Assembly: GCF_013368755.1 (NCBI RefSeq) | Contig: NC_049561.1 | Location: 682,001-746,000, forward strand | DNA: 64,000 nt | Direction of reading: 5' to 3' | Source of the DNA: Talaromyces rugulosus | Lineage: Eukaryota; Ascomycota; Eurotiomycetes; Eurotiales; Trichocomaceae | Part shown: one piece after another, positions 1-12,419 of the stretch | How positions within the stretch are numbered: position 1 is the stretch's first letter | Layout of the letters: each line of letters starts with the position of its first letter | Translations under genes and position numbers: made by a program | The notes under the pieces: generated by a model | What the model was told of the DNA's origin: nothing | Databases searched by the model: none | The model's input: only the letters and a program-made list of their open reading frames with translations

Positions 1-3000
1 CCACTATTAAGAAGCGTGCTAAAGATGCTATCTTTCCGACTAGCCAGAACTCCAGGTCTATCCATCTCCACTACCTTTCCCCGATCTAGACCGAAAACTA
101 GATCATGGCTCAAAAGAGTGTGGACACGATGTGCAACCGTAAGGACAGTACATGCACGAAAGGGATCCTGCTGTAGAAGGTCCTGCACACCGGCGTCGGT
201 TTTCATGTCGACGCTACTCGTACCTTCATCAATCAATAAGATCCTGGCGTTACTTGCTTTTATTTTAAGCATCGCACGTGCAATTTGTAGCAGTTGTTGC
301 TCTCCGCGAGAGAGCGATAGAGTGTCGTTTATCTCGGCATCTAGCCCGCCTCTTTCGAGTAGCACACCATCCCATATTCCAGCTCGGTCGAGAGCTGCAA
401 TGATGTCTACGTCGGGTAGGGTTTCGGTAGGATCTAGATTGAATCTGATTGTACAGCCAACCATGATGAATGGTGCCTGGGAGATGGTGACAAGCCTTTC
501 GCGGACTGTGTCCGGGGAGAGAGTAGCGAGGTCAATATCGTCGATAACAATTGACCCGTGGGTCACAGTGAGCATGCCTAACAACGTAGATAGTAAAGAA
601 CTCTTTCCACTAATTTATTACACGGTTGAAGTTAGCTGAGACTAGTAATCCTAACACTCAGTAGGACTCTTAAGGTAATGATGGACTCTTAAGGTAATGA
701 TCCTTACCTCCCAGTACGTCCGTAGATACCGATTTTCTGACCTGGCAAACATTTCAGTGAAACATTGCTTAGTATCGCTGCTTCGGAACTTTCGTGGTTC
801 ATTAATAATGCGAACAAAATTTAGTCATGGCTTACTGCGAAATACATACTTGTATTGTGCAGTAATTTCCGAGATATTAATAGCCCCCTGACTTGGCCAG
901 TCGATGGGAACTTCTTCTCCCTGCTCAGTTGAACTTTCACGTGGTACTGTACGTTCAAAATCTTTGACTCGAAAAATGGAACCAAGGGATATCTCCAGTT
1001 GTGTCCAACCCAATATGAGAGACGAAAGGCTACCATTGAAGGCTTCGTAAAGACAAGTTAGCTGGGTAAGTATATAGTGGCCATGACCCTTTAATGGGCA
1101 CTATCATCAAAGTTACGTTCCACCAATAAGACATACCGAGAATGCTATTAAGCGATACTCCAAGCAATCCGACACTCGTTGTATGTCTTAAAGACACAGC
1201 TAAACTGACGACAATGACCGCTTCGGCAGCGACGATGAGATTCAAGACCAAAGTGAGCCAGCGCTGAATGCAATTAAGCATATAATACGTGCGCTGGGTA
1301 GCATCCAGAAATTTTGAATTGGCGACTCGAAAATCTGCTTCCCAGCCAAATGCCTGGATTGTAGCGAGACCCTCGATAGTGTCAAGAATATGGGAGTACA
1401 ATGGACTTCGGCTTTCTAGATCCAGTAAACGGAGTTGTCGCGATGTTTTCAGATAGAAATGCTGTAAAACAAAGAGGGAGATAAGCAGGAAAGGCACAGA
1501 TATTGCCATGTACTTTGATCCGGTTGCAATTAATGCAGCATTCGCAATTGAAGAAAAGAGATCTGGATTTATTAGCAATAAGATCGATAATGGCGAGGAA
1601 GTATTTCCAGAGTTCGGGTGGAATGGTGGAATGGTAGGGGTCTTACTTGAGACTGTTATTAAGATGCCAACGGGCAAATCGCTTTCTATAAGGGTCATAT
1701 CCTGGCTAAACCGATTTAGTATTGATCCGATGTTGGTGGTGACTAGGAATTGAGGCGTTGCCCTTAAGATGTCAGTAGTTGATTGAGACGTGAGAGCAAA
1801 TATTGAACGTACATCATGACAGTCTTTAGTACGACATAATGGAGACGGCGCGCTGTAGAGGGCGAGATCAGAACAAGTATAGCCCTGTCGCTTTGTTAGG
1901 AAATGTAAAAAGATATTTTTTGTTGGACATAACGGTTCACCAAACATAGCCACCATTTCCGACTGTGTTGCCTATGGCGAGGAGGAAATAAACCGTGACA
2001 TAAAGTGCCTTTTGGCCTCCACCACGATCGGCCCATCGCTCAAGCCAAATTTCTCGTAGGAAATTGATGTCAGCGGTATCGGGAGTGGCACAAGTGAGAA
2101 GTCCACTTACGACTGTATGTACTAGAGAAGACATTCATTGTCACGAAGAAAACAAATATCATAGCCTTCGCCCACCCAACATAGCGCAGATAGTAGGTAT
2201 AGACAGCAGAGTCCCCTGTTGCCCTTCTGAGATCATCGATCTCATTCGCCTCGGAGATCATGGCGGCTTTATCCTCTATCCCCAGTGTCAGCAATCCTTT
2301 CGATCCTTCATCTTCCACGGCATCAGTTCCCATTCCTTCACAACTACTCCTATCGTGGGACTCTTTTCGACGAAGGAGTCCATCCGAAAGGACATAAATC
2401 TGATCCGCATATGACAGCTGATCCACTATTAGTGTGTTAGCTAGGCGACAAGGGATCTCAAAAGGGGTCCTACTCTCATGTGTCACCAAAACCACGGTCG
2501 AATTTGCTTTCCTGAGTATCCCATCAACTCCCAAAAGACGGGATGTGATAGTGGTCCTGGTTTTCCGATCCAGTGCACTGAATATGTCATCAAACAGCAA
2601 AAGCTTCCTGCGAGCGTATACCGCTCTAGCAAGAGCGATTCTATGCATTTGACCGCCACTTAGTAGATGGCCGGATCCGTGTCCAATTCGCGTAGCATCT
2701 CCAGCGTGAAGCATATCTAGGTCTGGATTGAGAGCACATGCGTGAAGAACAGCTTCGTACCACTGTTTATCAAATGCGTGCTCCCCCATTGAACCTTCTG
2801 AGAAGACTCCACAGATTGCATCGCGGATGGTGCCACTCGGCACCCACGGTGTTTGTGCACAGAAGGCTGGTTGTCTAATGGTCACTATCGTGGATCCCGT
2901 CTCACAGACTCCTTGGCCAAGTATAGCTCGAAGTAGGGTCGATTTGCCTGATCCAACTGGTCCCTGTATCATGACTAGCGCTCCGAGGGGAATTTCTAAA

Positions 3001-5006
3001 TTAACATCCCTCAAGACAATCTTGGCTGATGGGGATGGACGAATAGTGAGGCGTTCCATGAAGATGACAGGTGTTTGAAGGTCAGTAGTGTCCGGTGGGC
3101 ATTTGGAAGTCATATTTTGCAATTCGGTGATTTGTAGAGGTGCATTGGATTCTGTTTCCATCGTGCCAAAAAGGGTCTCACATTTTTCTTGATGACGGGT
3201 TGCCAATAAAAGAAATGCTTGTATTCTATCAAAAGATCCCGTAGCAGCTGCTATGGAAGGAATAGCGCTTAATAGCTTAGAAGCCGGGTTAGTTAGAAGT
3301 GTTATGATAGACAAACTACTGAATGCTTTGGCAACATTCAGTTCTTTCCCTTGAGCAGCGTAGACGACGAAGGTCAAAGCCGGTGCCAAGGCCCAAGGTA
3401 GATTCTGGATCATATTCTTCCAGACCGTACTCCATCGATAATTGGCCATTTGATGGGTTTCTTGGGCTCTTTTCCTCTGTACAAGTTGAACAAAAGTTTG
3501 TGCTAACCCAGTTCCCTTGACTGCTTGGATACTTTCCAGCATTGAACGGGTGATGGCTATGCGTTGCTGCACAGCATCCACCCACACTTTTTGGTGACCT
3601 CCTATATGTTTCGAGATATAAATACATCCTCCACTGGATACTGTTATAAAATTTCAGCAAATGGTCACCTTATGTGTATTTAGATGGGGTTCTTACTGAG
3701 AACGATCGCTACTGGCACTAGGCAAACCCACCCTAAACGAAGCGCAAGTAACGCAATTCCAATGGCCACTTCAATTGTCCGCGCCCACGATTCGTTCAAA
3801 ATGATTAGACAGTTGATAATCCGGTCAATGTCGGTAGTCATTAAAGTAATTGTGGCAGACCGATCCTCTAGTATACCATCCGGGATGTGTAAGGCATGGT
3901 CGTAAATAATCAGCGAAGCTGCCCCTCGAAACATTGTCACAAAGCGATACAACATCCGGTCATATATGAGAGTTGAGAGTGCCATTCCTAAATATACTAG
4001 GACTGTGGCGCCGATGAGGCCATAGCCGTCGTTGCTTGTGCTATGAGAGTTACCAAGCCAGTTGAGAATAGAGGTGATCAAGAAGGGCTGTGAGAAGGTA
4101 AACCCGATCAAAAATAAGCGTGGAAGTACTGTGAGAGCAAGTGGAACCTTGAAAGCTCGGCCCATTTGCCATGGGAATTCAAAGCGGCGCTCGGGATGCC
4201 GGCGGAGGGCCCAGGCTTTCGATGCCTCCCGCGCTGTTCTCGCGGACTCCAAGGGCTTGTCGAGACGATCAAGGTCCTCGGTAGTAAGCACAGATCGAAA
4301 ACCCACGAGAAATAGACGATTCAGCCACCACATGAACGAACGATTGAGAATTCCACTTGTCGACTCTGGTGGGAGGTCGTGATAGGAACCAATGAGATAT
4401 TTCTGCTTTCCTAGGCTCTCGAGAAGCACCATTGCGGCTTTTACAGCGACGCTTGCGGTAAAAAGACTAGAAACCAGGAAATTTCCACGGGATAACCATA
4501 AAGTTCTCGTCTGGACAACATCGAAAAGTAATGTGAGGAGAAGGTAGATAGCGAGAAGCGATGACGGCCTAACCGACCGCTCATCTTCCACCCACGATAA
4601 GATCACAATTTCCATTGCCACCGCTAAATTGACTGCGCTTAATGCTACTGAGAGCTTTGTATAAGGCTGAATTTCCTTTGCCCAACTGACGAGCAGGGCA
4701 AGTTGAATTGCGGCAAAAACCACGGCAGTTATCTTTAGCGGACGTTACCTCTTGTTTGACTTAATGAGTAGAAATACGAAAAGTACTTACAGTCTTTGCG
4801 AATCTCATTACGTGAGGCTGTGTCCGCACATCTCTCTTAACCAGCATTTGCAATCGAACTGGACATAGGAGGAGAAAGGCGGCCGCAGGAACGAGGCCAA
4901 GTATACCTTGTTCGAACAATAGCGTGAAATCAAAGCCATCACGGCACTCACGATCTATTACAGGACCGAAACTGTTGTCAGCCTGGAGTGAACACCCTGA
5001 TGGCAT
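1..5006 (-). CDS. ABCC (MRP-type) multidrug ABC transporter, 3' end off the window
   Basis: Full-size ABC exporter of the ABCC/MRP family, expected at the plasma or vacuolar membrane and pumping xenobiotics or conjugates. Ten exons keep phase: 4791-5006, 3697-4732, 2123-3640, 1941-2052, 1813-1884, 1647-1762, 1137-1562, 850-1042, 708-788 and 1-609, giving about 1,459 residues. Order is an N-terminal TMD0-like membrane region, TMD1, NBD1 (Walker A GPVGSGKST, signature LSGGQ, Walker B LLLFDD), TMD2 (conserved GSILNRFSQDMTLI) and NBD2 (Walker A GRTGSGKSS, signature LSRGEQQ, Walker B ILLIDEGTS). The NBD2 Walker A is complete only after the 610-707 intron is removed. The start is the ATG at 5006. 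No stop occurs before base 1, where the protein is within a few residues of a typical ABCC C-terminus. No regulator is adjacent. The family is certain; the substrate is unknown. Confidence 0.93.
610..707 (-). other. Intron inside the NBD2 Walker A motif, with a 19-bp tandem duplication
   Basis: Donor GTAAGG at 707, GCTAAC branch-like site near the 3' end, acceptor AG at 610. Splicing joins ..ACTGGGAG to TGGAAAGAG, restoring the Walker A reading GRTGSGKSS. The intron holds a perfect 19-bp direct repeat at 664-682 and 683-701. At 98 bp it is longer than most introns in this gene. Confidence 0.85.
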
Positions 5007-5952
5007 GATGCCGTTGTGCTTTCCTTTTCCGCCTTTGTTTGTTTTTAGCGGGGAGAAGGAGATACAAGGGGAATTATGAACATTTGAAGGCTATTATATA
5101 ATCAATGGAGCGGATGCAACATTGAAAAACATAACTAGTGGACCAACTCTTGTTGCCTAGTTATCGCGCAATCACTGCCTTATCATTGGTGATTTTACAT
5201 AGGTTCGATGAACGCCATAACATAATTCGTGTCAAAAGGAGACAGTTTTATCAATTAGTGCTCGTTTTGTTTGTCAGTTCTAGTTATGAGCAGCCGAACA
5301 ATGAAAGACAAAATAAGCCCATGCCCGCCAAGCAGTGTATATCAAGAACTAAATGGATGGATTCATTGATTTAGGTTAGTATCTACATGTATATCTGCCT
5401 GCAACACAGCCATATTCACTGGCCCTTGGCTTGCTAATTTTATCCTGGCCTTGGGTCACTTTGACAACATTCTATGTACCCCGCCTTCATCTTTACTATT
5501 CAAGACTAACCGCAACGATTGGTGTGAGCGCTGTGGAAAGGGGCACTGGGGGGTGTGCGCCATCAACTCCCTAAATATTTACTATAGCCTTATATATATT
5601 ACTAACATTGAAATTAACAATCCTGTGAATTTCTCAAGATAGTAAGCACTATCATAGAACAGTAAACTTGAACCAGGTTCTCGCATTTTCCGATGCTGGT
5701 CGACACGGTACATGTACTAATACTTTAAGCATTCGGCAACTACATGTATAGACCGGTACAGGAATAATCCTTCAACATTGAAGACTTCAACTAGTTGTTA
5801 CATTGATCAATTGACGTGTACAGGCCGGGTAATTGGGTCACCTATTCCATAACTAAGTTAAAATATTAAATTAAAACGTAATCACAGTTCTAATAGGAAT
5901 GCAATTCAAAAACTTATACATAAATTCATATCAAAGCTAAACCTAGTTAAAA
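5007..5952. other. Intergenic, upstream of the ABC transporter
   Basis: AT-rich spacer of about 950 bp between the start of the ABC transporter and the stop of the next minus-strand gene. Short ORFs here lack family motifs and intron logic. It should hold the ABC promoter; a TATTATATAA-like stretch lies near 5092-5101. No repeat or RNA gene was recognised. Confidence 0.5.
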
Positions 5953-6846
5953 TCACAGTTGAAGATGGAGGGCGACACCAGCAAACACTGCACCAAGCAG
6001 CACCTTGGGTGCTGCCACGCTTACAGCCATGCCTGTAGGGGTAGCAGAGCTCGTTGAAGTCGCGGCAGTGGCCGTTGTAGATCCAGTCACAGCAGCAGCA
6101 GTAGCTGTAGCGCCGGTAACAGTCGGAGCAGCACCAGTCGTGGCAGCAGCAGTAGTAGCTTGATCGGTGCTCGCCGTCGTCACAGTGCCGGTTTCAATCG
6201 GTAATGTTGCCTCAAAGATGCTACGGTATACACTCGTGTCAGGAACGCGATAGGTGAGGTCCCTGGTGACGGTGCTAGTTCCAAAATGGTACGACTGCGT
6301 GTAAGAGCAGGTTGCTGTTGTGGGCGTCGCGCCACCGGAGAATGTGCAGCCAGAACTGGTATATCTGAAACGAAGGTTAGTTGGCAATGCTTAAAAGGGC
6401 ATTTTTATAGTTGATTCTTACGAGAAGCCCATGTCCAGAATAAGGTCGTATGCTGGTTTCATATAGTCAGTAACAATTGACACCGCCGGGTATAGTACAT
6501 TACTTACTGCTGGGCCCAGCGATAAATGTCATATCCGGGTCAAATGGGATGCACGAAGTCACTGCCGGAGGACAATTGACCAAGTATGTTGTTTTATCGC
6601 CCTCCTATGCGTGTGGTGAGTTACTACTTATTAGATCTAGTTAATTGGGGTGTACCTCGGTGAGGACTCGGCCCTCGTAGCCATTGAAGTAATCTCCTTG
6701 GTATCCAACCCACGGAACAGTCTATTGGAGTTAACACTGCAGTCAAAGTATCGGCGGAGATGACTCACAATCGTCGACTCGGGTGCTGCCAGGGTGAGAC
6801 CAGCACAGCCAAGCTGGGCAAGCAACGGTAAAGAATATTTGAACAT
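5953..6846 (-). CDS. Secreted Ser/Thr/Ala-rich protein, probably GPI-anchored
   Basis: Five exons (6769-6846, 6656-6721, 6508-6604, 6422-6452, 5953-6364) sum to 684 nt, or 227 residues, with all phases agreeing. Residues 1-20 form a signal peptide (MFKYSLPLLAQLG.. ending ..LTLAAPE). A globular N-terminal half contains TVPWVGYQGDYF and cysteines in NCPP, SCIP, SGCTF and ATCSY. A low-complexity Thr/Ala/Ser/Val stretch follows from about residue 145. The last 20 residues are hydrophobic (VLLGAVFAGVALHLQL), as expected for a GPI-attachment signal. The likely location is the cell wall or outer plasma membrane. I do not recognise a named family for the globular part. The gene shares no obvious functional link with its neighbours. 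Confidence 0.82.
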
Positions 6847-7244
6847 TTTCCTATATAGTATACCACCGCGAATATTATACTCTGTGAAACGTAACGTAGA
6901 ATTGCGCGAAGTTCTTCCAGAAAGACAGGGGGGGTTTTTTTTTCAGCTTGTGTTTTTTCAACGGATTCTTGCCAAGAGTGAGTGGTGCACGTGGATCGTT
7001 GACCAGCCTGTTCTAAGTTAGAAGCTCCAAGCCTCATCTCCTTGTATAGCGCTAGCGGGTGTAACCGGCTTTCAGCCCCAAGTTTACGGAGTATAGACAG
7101 CAGTTGTTACTAACCAAGACACAACAAATAAATTGAATGTATATATATGTATTATTTTCATATGAACAAGATGGCGAAAAATAGACAAAAATCATATTTT
7201 ACATGCATATGTGCATTTTCGGCAGGGAAGCTCTCTGGTCACGT
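6847..7244. other. Intergenic spacer
   Basis: About 400 bp carrying the promoter of the secreted protein and the terminator region of the amino-acid permease. A run of Gs then Ts lies at 6931-6943. No gene seen. Confidence 0.5.
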
Positions 7245-9106
7245 CTAGCTCTGCACAGGGCTCTTGCAGGTAAACGAGGTGGTCACGCTGGTGGCATACG
7301 CCTCAATCAGCACTTCAATAGCAGAGTAAGCACCGAGACCAGCCAGAGCGAGAGCGCCGAAAAAATAGAGAATATTGAAGGAGCTAAAGTAAAAGTACTT
7401 GCTGCTGAGGAAGCCGGGGAAGAAGAATCCACGGATAACACGGCGAACGCCGCTGTCGTGGCGCACAGTCTCGCCGCTGTCAGGGTTGAAGCCCTCTCCC
7501 TCCTGCATGGCATGCTTTTTGATCCAGAATGCAATGGACAGCATGGGCGGGAAGGTGTAGGTGAAGTGCAGGATGCAGAAAGCGGCAACGACCGAGGTCA
7601 AACCAGAGAAGTTGGGAATAGCGGCGGCAACGATAAAGGCAATTGCCCAGTAGACGGGGATCACGGCAACCCAGGCAATCTTCCCTCCCTTGGTGGTCAA
7701 CGGAGGGAGACGGAAGATTTCGACAAAGATGTTGTTGTAGAGAACCTTGACGCCAATGTTGCCGTACAGAGCAGCAGCAATTGCAGCACTGAGCATGGCA
7801 AAGACGTTACCGGCGGTCTGCAAAGGATAACCGCTGACACCCAAGTAACTGGGGTTGACAGTGTACTGTCCCTGGTATCCGTACATGAAAAGGCCGTAGA
7901 ACATGTACCAAACGTAGATGAACATCTGGGCGGCGAACATGGCAGTGAAGAAGTCCTTGGGGCGCTTCATCTCGGCCATGAATTCGGGGAAGACCATGGA
8001 ACCACCGTAAGCAAAGACGGCTTGCATAGCACCACTGACGGAGCCGGCAAAGCCATCGGAGATAGGAAGACCACCGCTTGTGGTAACGGGGGGCCAGTTA
8101 CCCTGGGCGTCTTGCTGAACAAGCACACCACCGTCAATGACAGAACCAGCGGCCTGGCTGGCGGCGCTGTAGTTGGGGTCCTGGTTGGCAGCGGCACCCA
8201 TGGTGACAAACATGCAAATCAAGTTGAGCCAGACGGCGGCGTTGGCAATCCAGCCGAACTTTTGCAGGGTACGGATCTGGCCGAGAATGAAACCAACAAT
8301 AGCCCAGATCAAGCAGCAGATGATGAAGCAGAGTTTGAATTTGGCGACCTGGGAGAGGGCTTCACCGTTGGAAATGACAATCAGACCGACATTGAGGAGC
8401 AGTTGAATACTCTGGAGAACGTTGAACAGGTAGCGCAGCCATGGGCCATACAGACGCAAGCCAATGTCACCAAAATGGCGGATCGGGTACTGGTACGAGT
8501 CCAGACCGAGGAAGGTGTCCCAGAGCAAGTAACCAGAGTAGATGGCCAGGCCGGCGAAGACGGTGAACAGGGCGATACCAGGTCTGGTGTAGTGTTAGCT
8601 TCTTGTTGCAATTCAATGATCTTTTTCCCAACTCACCCCCAACCCATGGTTCCAAAAGCGTAGGGCAGACCGAAGGGACCCAGAATATCGGTAGTGATCA
8701 GATAGAAAATGGCACCACGGGTGGCCGTACGGAGGGCACGCGAGGCATTGGCCCATTCGTCGTCGCTAATGACATCTCTGACCTCGGGATTGTTGGTGTT
8801 GAGGCCGGCGGCATTCTTGATACTAGAGTCGCCGTCGCCGTTCTGGGCTACGCCGCCGTCGGACTTGGAAGGGAAGATGACGGATAGCCAGCCGCGCTCC
8901 TTGTCGTGGTCGGGATAGTTGTCCTCCTCAGCGCGCGTCAACTGAGCATAGTAGTGGTATTCCTCAAAGCTGACTGAGGAATCGTACAGCGAGCGATGCT
9001 GGGGGCGCGTGCCCCCGCGGGCCACGGCGGCATCGGCCAAGTCGCGCTCTTTCTCGTTGAGACGCGGATCGCCGCCGTCGAGCATGGTACTCGCTGGTTG
9101 GGCCAT
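7245..9106 (-). CDS. AAAP-family amino-acid permease (Aa_trans, Mtr-like)
   Basis: Two exons (8637-9106, 7245-8583) separated by a 53-bp intron with GTGAGT donor and CTAACACTACACCAG 3' end give 602 residues. The N-terminal ~130 residues are hydrophilic and cytosolic, typical of fungal members. After that come about 11 membrane segments beginning at ITTDILGPFGLPYAFGTMGWGPG, the family's conserved first helix. Other family landmarks are the FAYGGSMVFPEFMAEMKRPKDF block and the YGNIGVKVLYNNI segment. Expected role is proton-coupled uptake of neutral amino acids at the plasma membrane, as for Neurospora mtr; the exact substrate is inferred only. The ATG at 9106 (MAQPAST) was chosen because the upstream in-frame ATG at 9181 adds 25 pyrimidine-encoded residues that look like 5' UTR. 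A 486-aa antisense ORF across this gene is an artefact. Confidence 0.92.
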
Positions 9107-10875
9107 GGTGGAAGAGAGGGAAGACGAAGGACAAGAGACGAAGGGGAGGAAGCGATGGAGAGGAGAGAGGGAAAATATCACAATGGGGGAGGCATCGGGT
9201 GTATTTAATGTGAATTGTGCATAAGACTACTACTTTGAGGCCAGCTCCGGGCGCAACGTTGCAGGTGGATCGGAGTGGGGGCAGATTGGCCAATAGGAAA
9301 GGCGATCTCCCTTGCAAAAGGACCCACTGTTATCGCGCCTGCCTATCACACGCGCTGATTGGCAAATATGGAAAATAACAAGCTTTTCAGCCCCACACAG
9401 CGCCGCCTGTGGCGCAGCCACTGCGCTTTATGATTGGCCTGTGTTGGAGGCTGACTTTAAGATTGACTGCCCAGACTGACTACTGATTGGGCTGTTCGCG
9501 GAGATCCCCATACGATCATGTTGGCAAATGTAACATTGTGCCCCTATGGATTGCGACTTTCTCATCTGTTGATCCCTCTCTATCTGTTGTTGGGGTTATT
9601 TTTTGTTTCAGCGGCTTCTGTCGTGGCAAATCGGAAGAGGGGGAGAAGGGATGGTGTGAAATGAAAAAAAAATATCGTGATGGCCGTTTGCCCCACCGCC
9701 AGACCCAGTCTCGGCATTCGGCATTGTTGGTTGGTGTTTGGGTGACAGTTTCATTTGTTTCACAAAAGAAAAAAAGGGAGGGAAAATTACAGAACTGCTA
9801 CGTACCATGCGATTAGCACGTCAATTTCGAAAGAGATGGGCGATATCATATGGTGTGGCTGCTAATGAGGAACGAACTGGAAGACGACAGATGCAAATTC
9901 TGCAAATCTGAACCGACAGACTAGGCTGGTGGTACCATGGTTCCCGACCCGGCACCTGCCAAAAGAAGCCTTGTGAACGAGGCGTATAAAACTGTCAATA
10001 CGCTCTTGGGTGATTGGGCTAAACTGCATTCAGACTAGCCCCAGCCACCTTCCCGATGCGGCTGTTCTGGAAGGGCGGCTCATGCCGTTTTGGGCACGTG
10101 ACTGGCTACCCACGGGCCACGGCTTTTGTCTACGAGATCCCGTTCGGGTTAGGCGCACGTGTTTTCCGTTCCTTGACCCGACAATAATAATACTAATAAT
10201 GGCATTATCATTCCAGCCAGTTTACGCTTTACGCTTTACAGTTAAACTGTCTAGTCCGTGCTTTTGTGTGTCCTAATTTTATTTGACTCGGTAATAATTT
10301 GTATATGGGGTGCGCTCTTTATTATGTTCCCTTGGATAGAATTTTAGAGACCGTGCTGTTTCACACTTTGTCTTTGCATATACTAATTAATCAATACGTA
10401 GCCATCACTTAATCAATTTGAACGCACCTTCAAATGTTGTTGAGATTGATACAATACTTGCAAAGTGTATCAATTGATTACTGGACCTCTACTGCATTGG
10501 CTGTTAGCAGTCAACATGAGCATGCATCCACTATTTTACATGATATCGGCCTCCCCACGATTTCCCACCTGTGACAGCAATACTAGTCAACTGACAACTG
10601 GCAATTGATACACACCGAACTGCAAGCAGGATTCGCTCGACGGCTCGTAATGTAACAGGATGATATCATCGGCTGCCGATCGCCAAGCCCGAAACACATG
10701 CCCGCCCCGTCGGCTAGTGGATTTAGTATCTCGCACGCCAGCTGAGCATACGAGAACTTCACTCCCTTCACTTTTGTCCCTTCATTCGATGAGTTGTGCT
10801 TGTTGTCGCGCTTGAGATAGAACCCCATCGACCGCCGCCAGGTCATGGAAGAGAACACCCTCCGTCCACCGACTG
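9107..10875. promoter_or_regulatory. Divergent promoter region, permease (-) and glycosyltransferase (+)
   Basis: About 1.77 kb with no convincing gene. It contains several ATTGG/CCAAT-type elements near 9287, 9358, 9434 and 9485 and CACGTG cores near 10097 and 10155, which are common bHLH/bZIP-type sites. Short ORFs on both strands lack motifs. Confidence 0.45.
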
Positions 10876-11886
10876 ATGATGGCTCGAATTAACCTCCACC
10901 TGTACGGGCTGGCTGTCTTTGCCGCCGTGACCCTGGTCTACGTCTTCCTATCCCGACCTTTTTCCTTCACCCCCCGCGTCGCCGACCTCACCTATGGTCG
11001 CCTGCGTGACGTCCGAGACGATCGATTCCCTCGCTATGCGATTGCGACTTTTCTGAGCGAATCTTCTTCTCCCGGCGACAGTCTGGCCGAGGACTACTAT
11101 TTTACATCCGCTCGTATTCTCGCATACCAGGTGCTGCACGACGGCCGCACCAAATCCAACCACACAAACATCCCCTTCTTGGTGCTGGTCACCGATGAAG
11201 TGAGCGATGCCAAGCGCGAGCGGCTGCAGCGCGACGGCGCCCAGGTCATCCACGGCGAAGATATCCCGCTGAACCGCTGGACCAGCACGGGTGCGACGCA
11301 CTGGAATAATCAGTTCAACAAGCTGCGTCTGCTGGGCATGACCCAGTACGACCGCATTCTCTTTCTCGACGCAGATACCATCCTGACCCGTCCGATTGAC
11401 GGGATCTTTAACGAGCCCCAGTCCCAAGTTGCCGCTCCGTCGCTGCTGGTCGAGCGACCAAAGCAGATCCGCTGGGACGAGGGCCAGCCGCCCGCCGAAT
11501 ACGTCTTTGCAGCGCGGTCGGACAATGGCCTCACCGGGCAGCGCGAGCATCCGTTTCCGCCAAAGGAGACGGACGAGTTTAGCGCTGCGTTCTGGCTGGC
11601 AGCGCCGTCCGTGGAGTTGTATCAGTACTTTTTGAACGTGATGACCCAGTACCCGCGCTTCGACCCCAAGACGATGGACCAGGCTCTTTTGAATTACGCC
11701 TTTCGTCGCGACGGCACGATGCCGTGGCAAGAGCTGAACTACACATGGAGTGCGTCGTGGCCGAGCACGAGCGATCTCAACGGTGGCGTGGCCTCGCTAC
11801 ATGACCGACTCTGGACCATGGGGCCAGATTCGCTGAAAGACCGCTGGTGGGCGCTGAAGAAGAAGATGGAGGCTGTTATGACGTAG
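10876..11886 (+). CDS. GT8-like glycosyltransferase, type II membrane protein
   Basis: Intronless 336-residue ORF starting at tandem ATGs. An N-terminal signal anchor (residues about 8-26, LYGLAVFAAVTLVYVFL) precedes a lumenal catalytic domain. Family landmarks are RYAIATFLSES, the NKLRLLGMTQYDRILFLDAD block with the metal-binding DxD at D165-A-D167, and a late acidic/aromatic segment (FDPKTMDQALLNYAF). It resembles glycogenin/galactinol-synthase-like GT8 enzymes and the fungal Golgi GNT1-type GlcNAc transferases. The expected role is transfer of a sugar from a nucleotide sugar onto a glycan in the Golgi. Donor and acceptor cannot be told from sequence. GC-rich coding and well-kept motifs indicate an active gene. 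Confidence 0.87.
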   Translation: MMARINLHLYGLAVFAAVTLVYVFLSRPFSFTPRVADLTYGRLRDVRDDRFPRYAIATFLSESSSPGDSLAEDYYFTSARILAYQVLHDGRTKSNHTNIPFLVLVTDEVSDAKRERLQRDGAQVIHGEDIPLNRWTSTGATHWNNQFNKLRLLGMTQYDRILFLDADTILTRPIDGIFNEPQSQVAAPSLLVERPKQIRWDEGQPPAEYVFAARSDNGLTGQREHPFPPKETDEFSAAFWLAAPSVELYQYFLNVMTQYPRFDPKTMDQALLNYAFRRDGTMPWQELNYTWSASWPSTSDLNGGVASLHDRLWTMGPDSLKDRWWALKKKMEAVMT

Positions 11887-12419
11887 TGGCTGTTGATTTG
11901 CACATATACCAATTTGATAGATCGTTTGATAGATACCGATACCGATACCACTAGTCTGCTGCACATTTATACCTGCTCGTTTATACTTATATACACACTG
12001 AAATCTGACACTTGAAATATATTTACCATGCTCATTTACATTGAAACGTTGATCCTGCAGATATGATTAATACATATCTACGTTATTAATTAATCGTAGT
12101 ACAAACGTGCATACATCATTTGATGTCACATGAAGATAAATACTTACCTCTTTGGTAACTTTCATTTATAATGCGAATAGATTCTTAGGGCTAAACAACT
12201 AGGTTACGTCAATAGTTATAGCCCGCCGAGCGGGAGCGGAGGCGGGGGGGCGGAGCGGGCAGCAGCGGAGCGGAATGGTATACCACTTGTGGTCCTGGCC
12301 TAGCAGTTCCAGAAGAACCCGGCATATATAAGAGTACAAGAAAAGTCATGATTCCACTGTTGTCAAAGATTTTTCCAACAATCTACAAATCCAAAGCCTC
12401 AATTTAACTCTCTTCCCCC
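11887..12419. promoter_or_regulatory. SDR promoter with GC-rich CGG repeat and TATA box
   Basis: AT-rich spacer with an abrupt GC-rich island at 12221-12276 made of GCGGAGCGG-type units. A TATATAAG lies at 12324-12331, about 95 bp before the SDR start. The island resembles two others at 13689-13738 and 15314-15367. Confidence 0.6.
12221..12276. repeat. GC-rich CGG-type repeat island A
   Basis: Dense GCGGAGCGG/GGAGGCGGG units in otherwise AT-rich sequence; shares GCGGAGCGGAAT with island C. Lies about 145 bp upstream of the first SDR. Confidence 0.6.

Noticed and set aside
16..639. Plus-strand 207-residue ORF at the left edge
   Set aside because: Antisense of the ABC transporter NBD2; the minus strand shows Walker A/B and the signature.
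5138..5642. Small plus-strand ORFs
   Set aside because: No motifs and AT-biased; likely chance ORFs in the ABC transporter promoter.
7203..8663. Plus-strand 486-residue ORF
   Set aside because: Antisense to the amino-acid permease exons; its composition (Gly/Glu/Val/His-rich) follows from the GC-biased codons of the real gene.
10583..10858. Minus-strand 91-residue ORF before the GT8-like gene
   Set aside because: No motif; lies in promoter/leader sequence.
10948..11730. Minus-strand 260-residue ORF
   Set aside because: Antisense of the GT8-like gene, which has the DxD motif and an anchor.
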